Shown one piece after another: positions 15,918-24,862 of a stretch of 44,657 nucleotides of DNA; position 1 is the first letter of the stretch; each line of letters starts with the position of its first letter. This DNA comes from Gammaproteobacteria bacterium (GTDB lineage: Bacteria > Pseudomonadota > Gammaproteobacteria > SZUA-229). Location: NCBI GenBank assembly GCA_029882395.1, contig JAOUKT010000021.1:1-44657 (forward strand). The letters are read 5' to 3'. Both the position numbers and the translations under genes were made by a program. The notes under the pieces were generated by a model. That model had not been told where the DNA came from. It was given only the letters and a program-made list of their open reading frames with translations, and did not search any database.

Positions 15918-16817
15918 ATGTCACTACCGCTGGCTTATGTTGCGATTGTTATTATCTGGTCGACCACCCCGCTTGCTGTTAAATGGAGCGCTGTTGATGC
16001 CGGCTTTGTTTTTGCTGTGCTCAGCCGCATGATGATTGCTGCTGTGCTCTGCCAGCTATTGGCAATGGCCTTGCGCTCCGACTGGGTGTGGCATAAACGC
16101 GCATGGTGCATGTACCTGCTGAGTGGTTTTAATATTTTCTTCAGCATGATTTTAATTTACTGGGCTGCTGAAACTATTTCATCGGGCCTGATCGCTTTAA
16201 TATTTGGCCTGATGCCTTTGGTAACGGGAGTTTTTGCGGCGATTATTTTGAATGAAAAGTCATTAACCATGCAGCGCATGTTTGGTATCTGCATCGCCTT
16301 TAGCGGCCTGATGATTATCTTTTATTCAAAAAGCACAGAAAGCGAGACCTATATTCTTGGCATTATCGCCGTGCTTGCAGCGGTTATCTGGCACAGTTTT
16401 GGCACCGTTGTCTTTAAACGCTTTGCATCGGATTTGCCGATTATGTCACTCACCACCGGTGGTATCTGGGTCAGTGTCATTTTTCTGATGGGCTTCTGGT
16501 TGCTCAGTGACGGCCATATACCTGAAACCATCTCGGCTACCGGCTGGAGCTCGATACTTTATCTGAGCGTGATTGGTTCAGTGCTTGGTTTTAGTTTGTA
16601 CTTCTATATCTTGAAAAATATTGAAGCCAGTAAAATTGCACTGATTCCATTAATCACGCCGGTAGCGGCCCTGGTATTAGGTCAATACCTGAATGCTGAA
16701 GACGTCGACAGCCGAATATGGAGCGGCACATTTTTGATTATAGCCGGGCTCAGCTTCTACCAGCTAGGCGGCTATTTAACGCTTAAACTGAACGCATTGT
16801 TTCAGCGCATCAGCTAA
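15918..16817 (+). CDS. EamA/DMT-family inner-membrane transporter
   Basis: A 299-residue integral membrane protein with about ten hydrophobic spans in two halves, the layout of EamA (drug/metabolite transporter) exporters. Family-like stretches are the opening IVIIWSTTPLAVKWS, MPLVTGVFAAIILNEK at the end of the first half with the typical acidic-Lys turn, and SVLGFSLYFYILKNIEASK with PVAALVLGQYLNAE in the second half. Start at 15918 is set by AAAGGAG at 15904-15910. It stands alone, with terminators on both sides. The substrate cannot be told from sequence; amino acids or metabolites are usual for the family. Confidence 0.9.
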   Translation: MSLPLAYVAIVIIWSTTPLAVKWSAVDAGFVFAVLSRMMIAAVLCQLLAMALRSDWVWHKRAWCMYLLSGFNIFFSMILIYWAAETISSGLIALIFGLMPLVTGVFAAIILNEKSLTMQRMFGICIAFSGLMIIFYSKSTESETYILGIIAVLAAVIWHSFGTVVFKRFASDLPIMSLTTGGIWVSVIFLMGFWLLSDGHIPETISATGWSSILYLSVIGSVLGFSLYFYILKNIEASKIALIPLITPVAALVLGQYLNAEDVDSRIWSGTFLIIAGLSFYQLGGYLTLKLNALFQRIS

Positions 16818-16832
16818 ACGTTATCAGCTGCC

Positions 16833-16872
16833 AATCACATTACCCGTGCAAGCCGGTAATGTGATTTTATTT
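16833..16872 (+). terminator. Intrinsic terminator after the EamA gene
   Basis: A perfect 12-bp stem (16833-16844 with 16855-16866) and 10-base loop followed by TTATTTTT. It lies between convergent genes; the T-rich tail is on the plus strand, so it mainly serves the EamA gene. Confidence 0.88.
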
Positions 16873-16886
16873 TTCTGCACAGAGGC

Positions 16887-17672
16887 CTAAGACAGCAACA
16901 TGCGTACACCCAGTATCAATAAAAAGCCTGCAAATATTCTTTTCAAAATCACAGCCGGGATGCGGTGAGCAACCCAGGCACCTAATGGTGCAGATAAGGT
17001 ACTGGCAACTATGATACTAATAAATGCCGGTATATTGACAAAACCCAGACTCATCACCGGGCGCTCCGCCACAGCCCAGCCGGTTAATATAAAGCCGATT
17101 GTGCCTGAAACAGCAATCGGAAAACCCACTGCTGATGACGTGGCAATCGCATTTCTGATGCTCATATTGCACCAGGTTAAGAAAGGTACCGAGAGTGAAC
17201 CACCGCCTATTCCCATGACTGATGCAATCATGCCGATAAGGCTACTGACAGATAACATGCCTGCTGTTTTCGGCAAAACGCGATGGGGTTTCGATGTGTT
17301 GCCAAAAAACATTTGAGCGGCGATCACGAACATAAAAACTGAAAAAATCAGCTTTAAGTCTTCGCCTGGAATCATTTTTGCGATCACAGCCCCCAGCAGT
17401 GCACCGACAAATACACCGGCACTCATGACGCGAACCACTGCCCAGTCTATGCCGCCGTGTTTATGATGTGCCCTGACAGATGAAAGAGAGGTAATAACAA
17501 TGGTCGCCAGAGAGGTGCCGATGGCCACATGCATCAGCACATCAATGCTGACACCCTGAGTTTTAAACACCATCGCCAGTACCGGCACAATAATAATGCC
17601 GCCGCCAATTCCTAACAGGCCGGCAAACATGCCGGCCACCGCACCACTGGCTAACAAAATTAAAATATCCAC
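16887..17672 (-). CDS. TSUP (TauE/SafE) family membrane permease
   Basis: A 261-residue inner-membrane protein with about eight hydrophobic spans and the two related halves typical of TauE/SafE proteins: GLLGIGGGIIIVPVLAMVF (about 18-36) and SVMGIGGGSLSVPFLTWCN (about 150-168). Members export or import sulfite, sulfonates or other small organic anions. The start is GTG at 17672, 21 bp after the TRAP large-permease stop, so it is probably the last gene of the gntR-dctPQM operon. That position raises the possibility that the TRAP substrate is a sulfonate or that this permease handles a by-product. Confidence 0.9.
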   Translation of the reverse strand: MDILILLASGAVAGMFAGLLGIGGGIIIVPVLAMVFKTQGVSIDVLMHVAIGTSLATIVITSLSSVRAHHKHGGIDWAVVRVMSAGVFVGALLGAVIAKMIPGEDLKLIFSVFMFVIAAQMFFGNTSKPHRVLPKTAGMLSVSSLIGMIASVMGIGGGSLSVPFLTWCNMSIRNAIATSSAVGFPIAVSGTIGFILTGWAVAERPVMSLGFVNIPAFISIIVASTLSAPLGAWVAHRIPAVILKRIFAGFLLILGVRMLLS

Positions 17673-17693
17673 TAACTGATTAGCCTTCTGTGT

Positions 17694-19013
17694 TTAATAC
17701 TGCGCGGTACCCATCATGTAGTCAGGTAACCAGGTTGCAAGTCCGGGGAATATAATCAACAGGATAATGGCGAGAATCATGCATAACATGAACGGCAGTG
17801 CACCCCATAATATTGTCGGCAGTTTGACATCTGGTGCGATATTGTTAATCACATAAAGGTTCAGGCCAACTGGCGGCGTGATCAAACCTATTTCCATATT
17901 AATCGTTAACATCACGCCGAACCAGATCGGATCAAAACCGATGGTTTCAACGATAGGCACCAGTGTTGGCGCCGTCATGATAATAACGGCAACCGGTGGC
18001 AGAAATAAACCGGCAACTAAAAGGAAAATATTTATGCAGATTAAAAGCAGCCAGGGACTGACGTCAAGTGTTGCAATCCATTCGGCTAATGACTGAGTCA
18101 CATACAAACTCGACATCATGTAACTGAAAAGTGCCGCTGTACCAATGATCATCATGATCATCACCGACTCACGCATGGCGCTGCGTAATATTTCCCAGTT
18201 CTCGCGCATGTTCCACATTTTATAAATGAAGATAACCAGCGCCACACAAACAAATGCACCCACACCGGCCGCCTCCGAAGGCGTTGCCACACCTCCATAG
18301 AGGGCGTAAAGAATCAGCACAATAATGACAAGGAAAGGCAGCACTTTAGGCAGAATTTCAAACTTTTCTTTCCACGAATAGCCTTTATCACCTATTTTAA
18401 AATGGAAGCCATTACGTTTGGCATAGTACAGCGACCAGGCCATAAACAGAGCGGTTAACAGTAAACCAGGAATGATGCCGGCCATGAAAAGACGGCCGAT
18501 TGATGTCTCGGTTGAAATACCATAAACAATCATTGTAATACTGGGCGGAATCAAAATACCCAGGGTTCCGCCGGCTGCGATCGCACCGGTGGCCAGACTG
18601 TCCGGGTAACCGCGCTTTTGCATTTCAGGGATACCCATTTTACCAATCGCGGCACAGGTAGCCGGAGAGGAACCACTTAATGCGGCAAAGATAGAACAGG
18701 CACCCAGGTTTGAAATGATCAGGCCGCCCGGTACTCTGTAAAACCAGCGTTCCAGTGCTTCATATAAATCACTGCCCGCACGTGATGATGCGATCGCGGC
18801 TCCCATTAAAATAAACATGGGAATTGACAGCAGGGCAAACTCATTCAAGCCGGCAAACAAGGTATCCGCTATCACGCTAACACTATTGGGCCCTTCAAAG
18901 ATCACCAAAAAACCTACAGCAACCATGCCAAGTGCAAATGCTACCGGCACACCGCATAACAGTATCAGTATTAAAGAAAACGCAATTAACAAACCAATAA
19001 TTAGAGGGCTCAT
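17694..19013 (-). CDS. dctM: TRAP transporter large permease, DctM/MatM type
   Basis: A 439-residue inner-membrane protein with about twelve spans, the DctM subunit of a tripartite ATP-independent periplasmic transporter. Family stretches include LLCGVPVAFALGMVAVGF (about 18), LSIPMFILMGAAIASSRAGSD (about 62), a GALSGSSPATCAAIG-like AALSGSSPATCAAIGKMGIP (about 109), GGTLGILIPPSITMIVYG (about 147) and the C-terminal ITPPVGLNLYVI (about 382). Only three bases separate it from dctQ. The neighbouring MatB-like ligase suggests malonate or a close analogue as substrate. Confidence 0.95.
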   Translation of the reverse strand: MSPLIIGLLIAFSLILILLCGVPVAFALGMVAVGFLVIFEGPNSVSVIADTLFAGLNEFALLSIPMFILMGAAIASSRAGSDLYEALERWFYRVPGGLIISNLGACSIFAALSGSSPATCAAIGKMGIPEMQKRGYPDSLATGAIAAGGTLGILIPPSITMIVYGISTETSIGRLFMAGIIPGLLLTALFMAWSLYYAKRNGFHFKIGDKGYSWKEKFEILPKVLPFLVIIVLILYALYGGVATPSEAAGVGAFVCVALVIFIYKMWNMRENWEILRSAMRESVMIMMIIGTAALFSYMMSSLYVTQSLAEWIATLDVSPWLLLICINIFLLVAGLFLPPVAVIIMTAPTLVPIVETIGFDPIWFGVMLTINMEIGLITPPVGLNLYVINNIAPDVKLPTILWGALPFMLCMILAIILLIIFPGLATWLPDYMMGTAQY

Positions 19014-19016
19014 TAT

Positions 19017-19541
19017 CTATAACTCCATCGCTTCATCATTAGCGATTCCAAAGGGCATTTCTTCACCCCGTATTAAACTCAAAATATCGGCAACATATTG
19101 CAAAGATAAAATCATAAAACCAACAGGCAAGGACAAGTATGGAATCCATAAACGCACTTCCCAGATCGAGTCTGACACCCAGCCAGCTTGCCAGGCTTCA
19201 TACCAAAACTCAAAACCCATCACCATCACTAACATACAAAAAGCCAGTGATAATGTTGAAGCAAAGAGTGCCAGCCTTACACGCCACTGATGCTGCATAT
19301 ATAAAGGAATTAAATCGACATTGACATGGCCACGCGTTAACAAAACATAGGGGCTACCGATGAAGGTCGCCGACACCAGTAAATAGGTTACGAACTCTGT
19401 TTGCCAGATAGAGGATGCTTCCAGCACATAGCGTATCCAGACCATCTGGCAGACCACCAGAACCGATACCAGTATCATCAGCGCGGAGATCATGCCGCAT
19501 AGCTTTGATGCATTAGTTATCAACTGAATGAAAGTTTTCAT
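19017..19541 (-). CDS. dctQ: TRAP transporter small permease, DctQ/MatQ type
   Basis: Small membrane subunit with four predicted spans; about 174 residues from the ATG at 19541, the usual size. AAGGTG ten bases upstream supports this start; the frame is open to 19649, but the extra 36 residues have no transmembrane or family character. Typical are the MVWIRYVLEASSIWQTEF segment (about 30) and GSPYVLLTRGHVNVDLI (about 62), the conserved R-G-H-V-x-V-D of DctQ proteins. It sits between the dctP terminator and dctM. Confidence 0.9.
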   Translation of the reverse strand: MKTFIQLITNASKLCGMISALMILVSVLVVCQMVWIRYVLEASSIWQTEFVTYLLVSATFIGSPYVLLTRGHVNVDLIPLYMQHQWRVRLALFASTLSLAFCMLVMVMGFEFWYEAWQAGWVSDSIWEVRLWIPYLSLPVGFMILSLQYVADILSLIRGEEMPFGIANDEAMEL

Positions 19542-19817
19542 TTTAAAAGCACACCTTTTTGTGAGGTAAATCTGCTGCGAGTCGCCCAGACGTTCAGCGG
19601 TTAAGAAATCCCCGTAGAGAATAATTGCTGCCTTGCCAGGGCCGATCACGACGATGAAACACGGCCGTTAACTTAGCTGTCAGGACTTTATAAAAAACCA
19701 TATCTGCTCAGTTGCGTTTAGACAGCTACTGCATTGATGCCAGAAATATACCGATATCTGCTTTTAGGCAAAGCCGAAGGCCGATCTGACTAACAAGGTG
19801 AACATGGTTTGCCCTAA

Positions 19818-19854
19818 ACAAAAAAACGAACACTATAGGTAGTATAGTGTCCGT
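19818..19854 (-). terminator. Intrinsic terminator between dctP and dctQ
   Basis: Stem ACACTAT/ATAGTGT (19830-19836 with 19844-19850), extended by three outer pairs past one mismatch; on the minus strand it is followed by CGTTTTTTTG. It lies 41 bp after the dctP stop. The 19542-19894 gap between dctP and dctQ otherwise shows no gene. Partial read-through would give more binding protein than permease, as often seen in TRAP operons. Confidence 0.8.
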
Positions 19855-19894
19855 TTATAAGTATGACAGGGAAAACCCCTGTCAAAACTGATTG

Positions 19895-20899
19895 TTACTC
19901 AACAGATAACGCCAAATCCAGCAGTTCACGACCGCCTTCTACTTTTTCTGCGAAATCTTTGTATGAGGTTTTATCTGCAATTGCACGCCACATAGCCGCT
20001 TGCTCTGCCGTCATCGTTACGACCTTAACACCGGCTTTTTTATAGGCATCCACTAGCTTTTCATCGGCTTTCTTCGCACCTTCAAAGGCAAAGATCTCGG
20101 CTTTTTTAGCCGATGCCAGCATCACATCCTGCTGCTCTTTGGTCAGACTGTTAAAGGTTTTCTTCGAAATCAGAATTGGCTCGTACATTACCCATAACGC
20201 ATTATCACCAGGTGCTGTTAAACATTTAACCTGCTCATAAATACGGTATGAAACCAGACTCGCTGAACTGGTATTGGCACCATCCAAAACACCTGTCTGC
20301 AGACCGGTATAAATTTCAGAACTTGGCATCTTGGTAATAGACGCACCGGCGCCTGCTAACATCTGGTTAAACGCTTTACCCGCGGCACGGAAAGCCTGAC
20401 CTTTAACGTCATCTGGCTCCAGAATACAGTTCTTCTTCGAGACAAAACCTCCGGCTAACCAGGTATCCGCCAAAACCATTACTCCGGCTTTGTCCATCAC
20501 AGCTTTAATACGGTTCATAAATTCAGACTTGTTTAAACGCTGTGCATGATCATGATTTTTAACCAGACCCGGCATTAAAGTCAGGTTTAACTCCGGATGA
20601 CGTCCACCGGCATAGGCCAGAGGAAAAGCGGTCATATCCAGCTTGCCTTTCGTCATCGCCGCCCACTGCTCTTTCGGCTTGTACAGTGACTTACCGGGGT
20701 AGACTTTGATTTTCAGACCGGTGTTTGAATTATTCACATCGCGGGCGATCATTTGTACCATCTCGTCGCGGATATCACCCTTGCCACCTGGCCACTGGTG
20801 AGATGCACGTAATTCACGGTCGGCTGTGGGTGAACACGAAGCGACAACAAAAGCCGCTCCCAGTAATGTTGCTAATCGTTGTGTTTTACCTAAATTCAT
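19895..20899 (-). CDS. dctP: TRAP transporter substrate-binding protein, DctP/MatP type
   Basis: Periplasmic binding subunit, 334 residues. Unusually it has a lipobox-like VASC (Cys about 22), implying a lipid-anchored form. DctP features are ASHQWPGGKGDIRDEMVQMI near the N-terminus, IKVYPGKSLYKPKEQWAAM (about 63), LADTWLAGG (about 143), the ligand-carboxylate Arg region KGQAFRAAGKAFNQML (about 167) and SEIYTGLQTGVLDGANTS (about 193). The start is set by GAGGA seven bases upstream. It follows gntR by 57 bp and is followed by a terminator before dctQ. Confidence 0.93.
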   Translation of the reverse strand: MNLGKTQRLATLLGAAFVVASCSPTADRELRASHQWPGGKGDIRDEMVQMIARDVNNSNTGLKIKVYPGKSLYKPKEQWAAMTKGKLDMTAFPLAYAGGRHPELNLTLMPGLVKNHDHAQRLNKSEFMNRIKAVMDKAGVMVLADTWLAGGFVSKKNCILEPDDVKGQAFRAAGKAFNQMLAGAGASITKMPSSEIYTGLQTGVLDGANTSSASLVSYRIYEQVKCLTAPGDNALWVMYEPILISKKTFNSLTKEQQDVMLASAKKAEIFAFEGAKKADEKLVDAYKKAGVKVVTMTAEQAAMWRAIADKTSYKDFAEKVEGGRELLDLALSVE

Positions 20900-20956
20900 A
20901 AAAAAATCCTCTTAAATTGGTCGCTGCTGGTTTTAACTTAATCGTACTGTTTTAGC

Positions 20957-21616
20957 TTACTTTTCAGACAAATGCTTACTAACCAGTGACTGCCACTGTT
21001 GTTTTAAATGATTCTGCATACATTGGTCGGCCATTTCAGCATCATGCTGGCTAAAAGCCTGCATGATTTGACGATGCTCTTCTAACGAAGCCTCTAGTCG
21101 CCCTGGAATGGTCAGCTGCATATGCCGAGCCAGACGCAGTATTTTCCGCAAATCACCAATAATACGTTGCAAGCACTTGTTGCCTGATAAATCCTGAATG
21201 GCCTGATGAAAGACAAAGTTTTGCTCATAATAAGCATCAATATTGCCTTCTGACACATAGTTTTCTAACTTTTCATGCATATCAGTGAGCTGATTTAAAT
21301 CCTGTTGCTGACAGTTTTCAACGGCTTCTCGTGCACATAAGCCCTCTAAAACCGCCATCACCGGAAATAATTCATTCAGCTCATCAATGTCCATATTGCG
21401 AACAAAGCTGCCTTTCCGTGGTATTAACTCAATCAAACCTTCACTATCGAGCACTTTTAAGGCTTCACGAAGCGGCGTGCGGCTAATGCCAAAACGTTCG
21501 CACAAGGCCATTTCATCAATGGCATCACCTGGTTTAAGCTCATGCTGATAGATTTGATCACGTAATTTATCCGCAACCTGCATGTACAATGCCTGACTTT
21601 GAATACGCTCTGTCAT
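20957..21616 (-). CDS. GntR-family regulator with FCD domain (MatR-like)
   Basis: About 219 residues: an N-terminal winged helix (YMQVADKLRDQI, then PGDAIDEMALCERFGISRTP and LREALKVLDSEGLIEL) followed by an all-helical FCD ligand domain (about 85-215) containing the metal/ligand residues in the QNFVFHQAI and EEHRQIMQAF helices. This is the FadR/VanR-type GntR structure; rhizobial MatR, the malonate repressor, has the same architecture. The ATG at 21616 is preferred to a TTG at 21625. It is transcribed ahead of dctPQM and divergent from the MatB-like gene, so it probably controls both directions from the AT-rich region between. Confidence 0.92.
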   Translation of the reverse strand: MTERIQSQALYMQVADKLRDQIYQHELKPGDAIDEMALCERFGISRTPLREALKVLDSEGLIELIPRKGSFVRNMDIDELNELFPVMAVLEGLCAREAVENCQQQDLNQLTDMHEKLENYVSEGNIDAYYEQNFVFHQAIQDLSGNKCLQRIIGDLRKILRLARHMQLTIPGRLEASLEEHRQIMQAFSQHDAEMADQCMQNHLKQQWQSLVSKHLSEK

Positions 21617-21636
21617 CTGTGTCAATTATCCCGTGA

Positions 21637-21690
21637 CTATACTAATTGATATAATTTATAATTCATAATTATGAGATTGGGTGTAATCTA
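21637..21690. promoter_or_regulatory. AT-rich divergent control region between gntR and matB
   Basis: Between the divergent starts lies an AT-rich stretch with two TATAAT hexamers on the plus strand (21650-21655, 21657-21662) and a symmetric ATAATT...AATTAT pair around 21651-21672. No -35 stands out. It is the natural place for the GntR operator and both promoters, inferred from position. Confidence 0.35.
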
Positions 21691-21728
21691 ATCAGTAGCC
21701 AATTTAGTTGTCAAGCAAAGAAGCCACG

Positions 21729-23246
21729 ATGAAAAAAAATATTTACGACGTTTTTGAAGCGCATTTCCCCGAAAATACCGACGCTACCTTCATAGAAACA
21801 GACGACGGCAGCCAATACAGCTACGCTTTTCTGGCCGAGGAAAGCGCCCGGCTGGCCCGCTTTCTGACCGATGCAGGCATCACAAAAGGCGACCGGGTAG
21901 CTGTCCAGGTTGATAAATCTGCCGAGGTCATCTTTTTATACCTGGCCTGCTTACGCGCCGGTTTTGTCTATTTACCACTTAATACCGCCTATACCGAAAG
22001 TGAATTAAGCTACTTTCTCGAAAACGCCCAACCTTCTGCGGTCATTTGCCGGCCACCGTCAGAGGCTTTTTTTCACACCCGAAAAAACACTCAGCTGATC
22101 CAGGTTTTCACATTAGCGTGCGATGGACACAGCGGCAGCCTGGTTGAAAACAGCCGCTCAAGCGAAGCCGAATTTGAAACCGTGGCATCCGATGCCGATG
22201 ATCTGGCTGTTATTTTATATACCTCAGGCACCACCGGCCGGCCCAAGGGCGCAATGATCACTCATGGCAATCTGGCCGCTAACGGTCTGGCACTTCAGGC
22301 GGCGTGGCAATGGCAACAACAAGACGTATTGCTGCACGCGCTACCCATTTTTCATATTCATGGTTTATTTGTTGCCTGTCATAATGTGTTGCTGGGCGGC
22401 AGCAAAATGCTGTTTGTGAATAAATTCGATACAAAAACCATGCTGCAATTGCTGCCTAAATCAACGGTAATGATGGGCGTGCCCACTTTCTATACCCGCT
22501 TGCTGGATGATAAAGACTTTAATCAAGATGTCTGTCGCAATATTCGTTTATTCATCTCCGGCTCTGCACCCTTATTGGAGCAGACCTTTAACGATTTTAA
22601 AACACGCAGCGGTCACACCATCCTGGAACGATACGGCATGACAGAAACCGGCATGAATACATCCAACCCGGTGACCGGTGAACGCCTGGCAGGAACGGTT
22701 GGTTTACCCCTGCCCGGTGTATCGACCAGGATAGTTGACGAAAACAACCAGCCGCTAGCTGGCGGCGTCGGCGCTTTGCAAGTCAAAGGCGCAAACGTTT
22801 TTAAAGGTTACTGGAACATGCCAGAAAAGACCGCCGAAGAATTTACTGATGACGGTTATTTCATGACCGGTGACCTGGCTGAATTAACCCCGCAGGGATA
22901 TATTCGCATCGTCGGCCGAAACAAAGACATGATTATAACCGGTGGTTACAATGTCTACCCGAAGGAAATCGAACTGCTGCTTGATGAGGTAAAAGGCATC
23001 AAAGAATCCGCTGTCATCGGCCTGCCTCATAAAGACTTTGGCGAAGCCGTCACCGCTGTGGTGGTGGTTGAACCGGGGCAGACTATAGCGACTGACGATG
23101 CGATCATTGCCGAACTGAAACAGCAGCTTGCCAGTTATAAAGCGCCTAAAAAGATAATTGTCGTGCCAGAGCTTGAAAGAAATGCAATGGGTAAGGTACA
23201 AAAAAATCGTTTACGTGAGCAGTATTTCAAGCTCTATAACAGCTGA
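21729..23246 (+). CDS. matB: Malonyl-CoA synthetase (MatB-like acyl-CoA ligase)
   Basis: ATP-dependent ligase of the ANL superfamily, 505 residues from the ATG at 21729 (a TTG at 21708 is also open but AAAGAAG precedes the ATG). AMP-binding signature YTSGTTGRPKGAM (about 164), HALPIFHIHGLF (about 205), FISGSAPLL (about 277), LERYGMTETGMNTSNP (about 298), YFMTGDL (about 377), GRNKDMIITGGYNVYPKEIE (about 391) and the C-terminal catalytic Lys region RNAMGKVQKNRLREQY. The CLRAGFVYLPLNTAYT segment and the METGMNTSNP run agree closely with rhizobial MatB, which activates malonate. The divergent TRAP operon supports a malonate role; no malonyl-CoA decarboxylase is in the window. Confidence 0.88.
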   Translation: MKKNIYDVFEAHFPENTDATFIETDDGSQYSYAFLAEESARLARFLTDAGITKGDRVAVQVDKSAEVIFLYLACLRAGFVYLPLNTAYTESELSYFLENAQPSAVICRPPSEAFFHTRKNTQLIQVFTLACDGHSGSLVENSRSSEAEFETVASDADDLAVILYTSGTTGRPKGAMITHGNLAANGLALQAAWQWQQQDVLLHALPIFHIHGLFVACHNVLLGGSKMLFVNKFDTKTMLQLLPKSTVMMGVPTFYTRLLDDKDFNQDVCRNIRLFISGSAPLLEQTFNDFKTRSGHTILERYGMTETGMNTSNPVTGERLAGTVGLPLPGVSTRIVDENNQPLAGGVGALQVKGANVFKGYWNMPEKTAEEFTDDGYFMTGDLAELTPQGYIRIVGRNKDMIITGGYNVYPKEIELLLDEVKGIKESAVIGLPHKDFGEAVTAVVVVEPGQTIATDDAIIAELKQQLASYKAPKKIIVVPELERNAMGKVQKNRLREQYFKLYNS

Positions 23247-23251
23247 TAGCG

Positions 23252-23277
23252 CGGGCACATTCAGGCCCGGCCTTTTC
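23252..23277 (+). terminator. Possible terminator after matB
   Basis: Stem CGGGC/GCCCG (23252-23256 with 23265-23269) followed by GCCTTTTC. A second arrangement pairs CAGGCCCGG (23262-23270) with CCGGGCCTG (23296-23304), the latter inside the mogA 3' end. Either could act between these convergent genes; the T tract is short. Confidence 0.4.
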
Positions 23278-23282
23278 AACCT

Positions 23283-23819
23283 TCATGTGGATTGTCCGGG
23301 CCTGAAGGCTTTCATCACGTGCTCATTGGTTTCCAGAAAAGGCCCGCCAATCAGGTCTATGCAGTATGGCACGGCGGGGAAAACCGCATCCAGGCATTCG
23401 CGTATTGATTTTGGCTTACCCGGCAGATTAATAATCAGACTTTGCTTGCGTATGCCCGCCGTTTGTCTCGATAAAATCGCCGTGGCAACGTATTGCAGGC
23501 TCACCTGACGCATTAACTCACCGAAACCTGGCATCATTTTATCGCATACGTTTTCAGTCGCTTCCGGCACCAGATCCCGGGGTGCCGGACCTGTACCACC
23601 GGTTGTTACAATCAGGCAGCAGCCTTCTTCATCGGCCATTTCTATCAGGTTTTCCTCAACCACTGACTGGTCATCAGAGATAAGCCGGTAAACAGGCTGC
23701 CACTCAGATGACAAATACTCCGCTAATGTTTCAATGATCACAGGGCCAGAAATATCCTCATAAAGACCGGCACTGGCTCTGTCTGATGCCGTTAACACAC
23801 CAATTTTTGTCGCTGACAT
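23283..23819 (-). CDS. mogA: Molybdopterin adenylyltransferase
   Basis: Adenylylates molybdopterin ahead of molybdate insertion in molybdenum-cofactor synthesis; cytosolic trimer. The 178 residues carry the MoCF-binding signatures [20 protein letters not shown] (about 6), [20 protein letters not shown] (about 68, the nucleotide/pterin loop), [12 protein letters not shown] (about 95) and [20 protein letters not shown] (about 126). Length and motifs match MogA rather than MoaB. It is a single gene convergent with matB; GAGAG lies six bases upstream of the ATG. A molybdoenzyme must be encoded elsewhere in the genome. Confidence 0.93.
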   Translation of the reverse strand: MSATKIGVLTASDRASAGLYEDISGPVIIETLAEYLSSEWQPVYRLISDDQSVVEENLIEMADEEGCCLIVTTGGTGPAPRDLVPEATENVCDKMMPGFGELMRQVSLQYVATAILSRQTAGIRKQSLIINLPGKPKSIRECLDAVFPAVPYCIDLIGGPFLETNEHVMKAFRPGQST

Positions 23820-24000
23820 AAATGACTCTCAGTGTTAGTAAATAAACGCTAAACGCGAGTCAACAGACTATAAGACAAACGTAGCTTTGTGCTTTAACGC
23901 AGATCAATTTTTTATAAAAGATGAGCCTGATAAGCCAAATTAAAAGCCGTTACAATAATTAAGATACTTTCACCTGGTAGCATTGGCTTGAGCTTTCAAA

Positions 24001-24600
24001 TCATTTGTCAGCCAGCGGCAAATCAAACAGGCTTTCTACCTTGGTAAAATTACCAGCCATGCGGCCCAGCGGATCCAGTGCCAGCAAATCAATACGGCCA
24101 TTACTGATTAAATCATCATCGATATGAAAGCGCTGCATACGGCCTACAACCAGATAATCAGTGCCTAATTTCAGCATGTGCTCGAGTGTGCATTCCATGC
24201 TGATTCTGGCTTCTGCAACGCGAGGGGTAGCGACCACAACCGATGCGGCCGGCGTGACACCGGCACGTGCAAACTCGTTAACCTCAGGCGCATGATTAAC
24301 AGCCGTTTCATGCATGGCATCTGCCAGCGATACCGAGACGATATTAATGACAAATTCCCGGGTTTCCCTGATATTCGTCAGCGTGTCTTTAGCATAAGCC
24401 TCACCGCCTGTTCGCGGACCGATAGAGATTGCCAGCATAGGGGGCTCGCGTGAGGCGACGGTAAAAAAACTGAACGGTGCCAGGTTAAGTTCAGCCTGAC
24501 GACTGCTTGTAGAAACCCAGGCAATCGGCCTTGGCACCACGGAGCCGGCTAATAATTTATAGACAGAATGTGTATCCAGTTCAGCGGGGTTAATAATCAT
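24001..24600 (-). CDS. Flavin-reductase-like (flavoredoxin) domain protein
   Basis: About 199 residues of the flavin reductase-like FMN-binding family. Conserved features are SVYKLLAGSVVPRPIAWVST (about 9-28), LNLAPFSFFTVASREPPMLAISIG (about 38-60, FMN phosphate and ring contacts), DTLTNIRETREFVINIV (about 72) and the C-terminal LDPLGRMAGN with family-typical R and G. Such proteins bind FMN and act as flavoredoxins or as reductases for partner oxygenases; the partner is not visible here. The ATG at 24600 begins the domain naturally; a TTG at 24633 would add 11 residues, and neither has a clear ribosome-binding site. Confidence 0.85.
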   Translation of the reverse strand: MIINPAELDTHSVYKLLAGSVVPRPIAWVSTSSRQAELNLAPFSFFTVASREPPMLAISIGPRTGGEAYAKDTLTNIRETREFVINIVSVSLADAMHETAVNHAPEVNEFARAGVTPAASVVVATPRVAEARISMECTLEHMLKLGTDYLVVGRMQRFHIDDDLISNGRIDLLALDPLGRMAGNFTKVESLFDLPLADK

Positions 24601-24689
24601 GATCGGACTTTTTTTAGTTGATGATAATGGCAATGCTAACGATCAGCGAATGATCGTTTTTCTGACTCAGTATTTAAAACAAGCTTAAT

Positions 24690-24730
24690 AAAACTAAAAG
24701 CGGTTTAAGGCTTAACCCTTTTTTACCGCT
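24690..24730 (-). terminator. Possible terminator downstream of the diguanylate cyclase
   Basis: On the minus strand AGCGGT (24725-24730) pairs with ACCGCT (24699-24704) around an A-rich and GGGTTAAGCC-containing interior, then TTTTAGTTTT. It is about 130 bp past the stop codon and the stem is interrupted, so support is weak. Confidence 0.3.
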
Positions 24731-24862
24731 ATCGCATGCTATCAGGACTCAGCTGTAAACCATAGTCCGGGGCATAGATGCTGACTGCGGCAATAGCGGT
24801 TAATAAAAGTCAAAGCAGGTGCCGGTTAAACACCGCCAGCAGTTAGTTTCAATTTCTCAATA

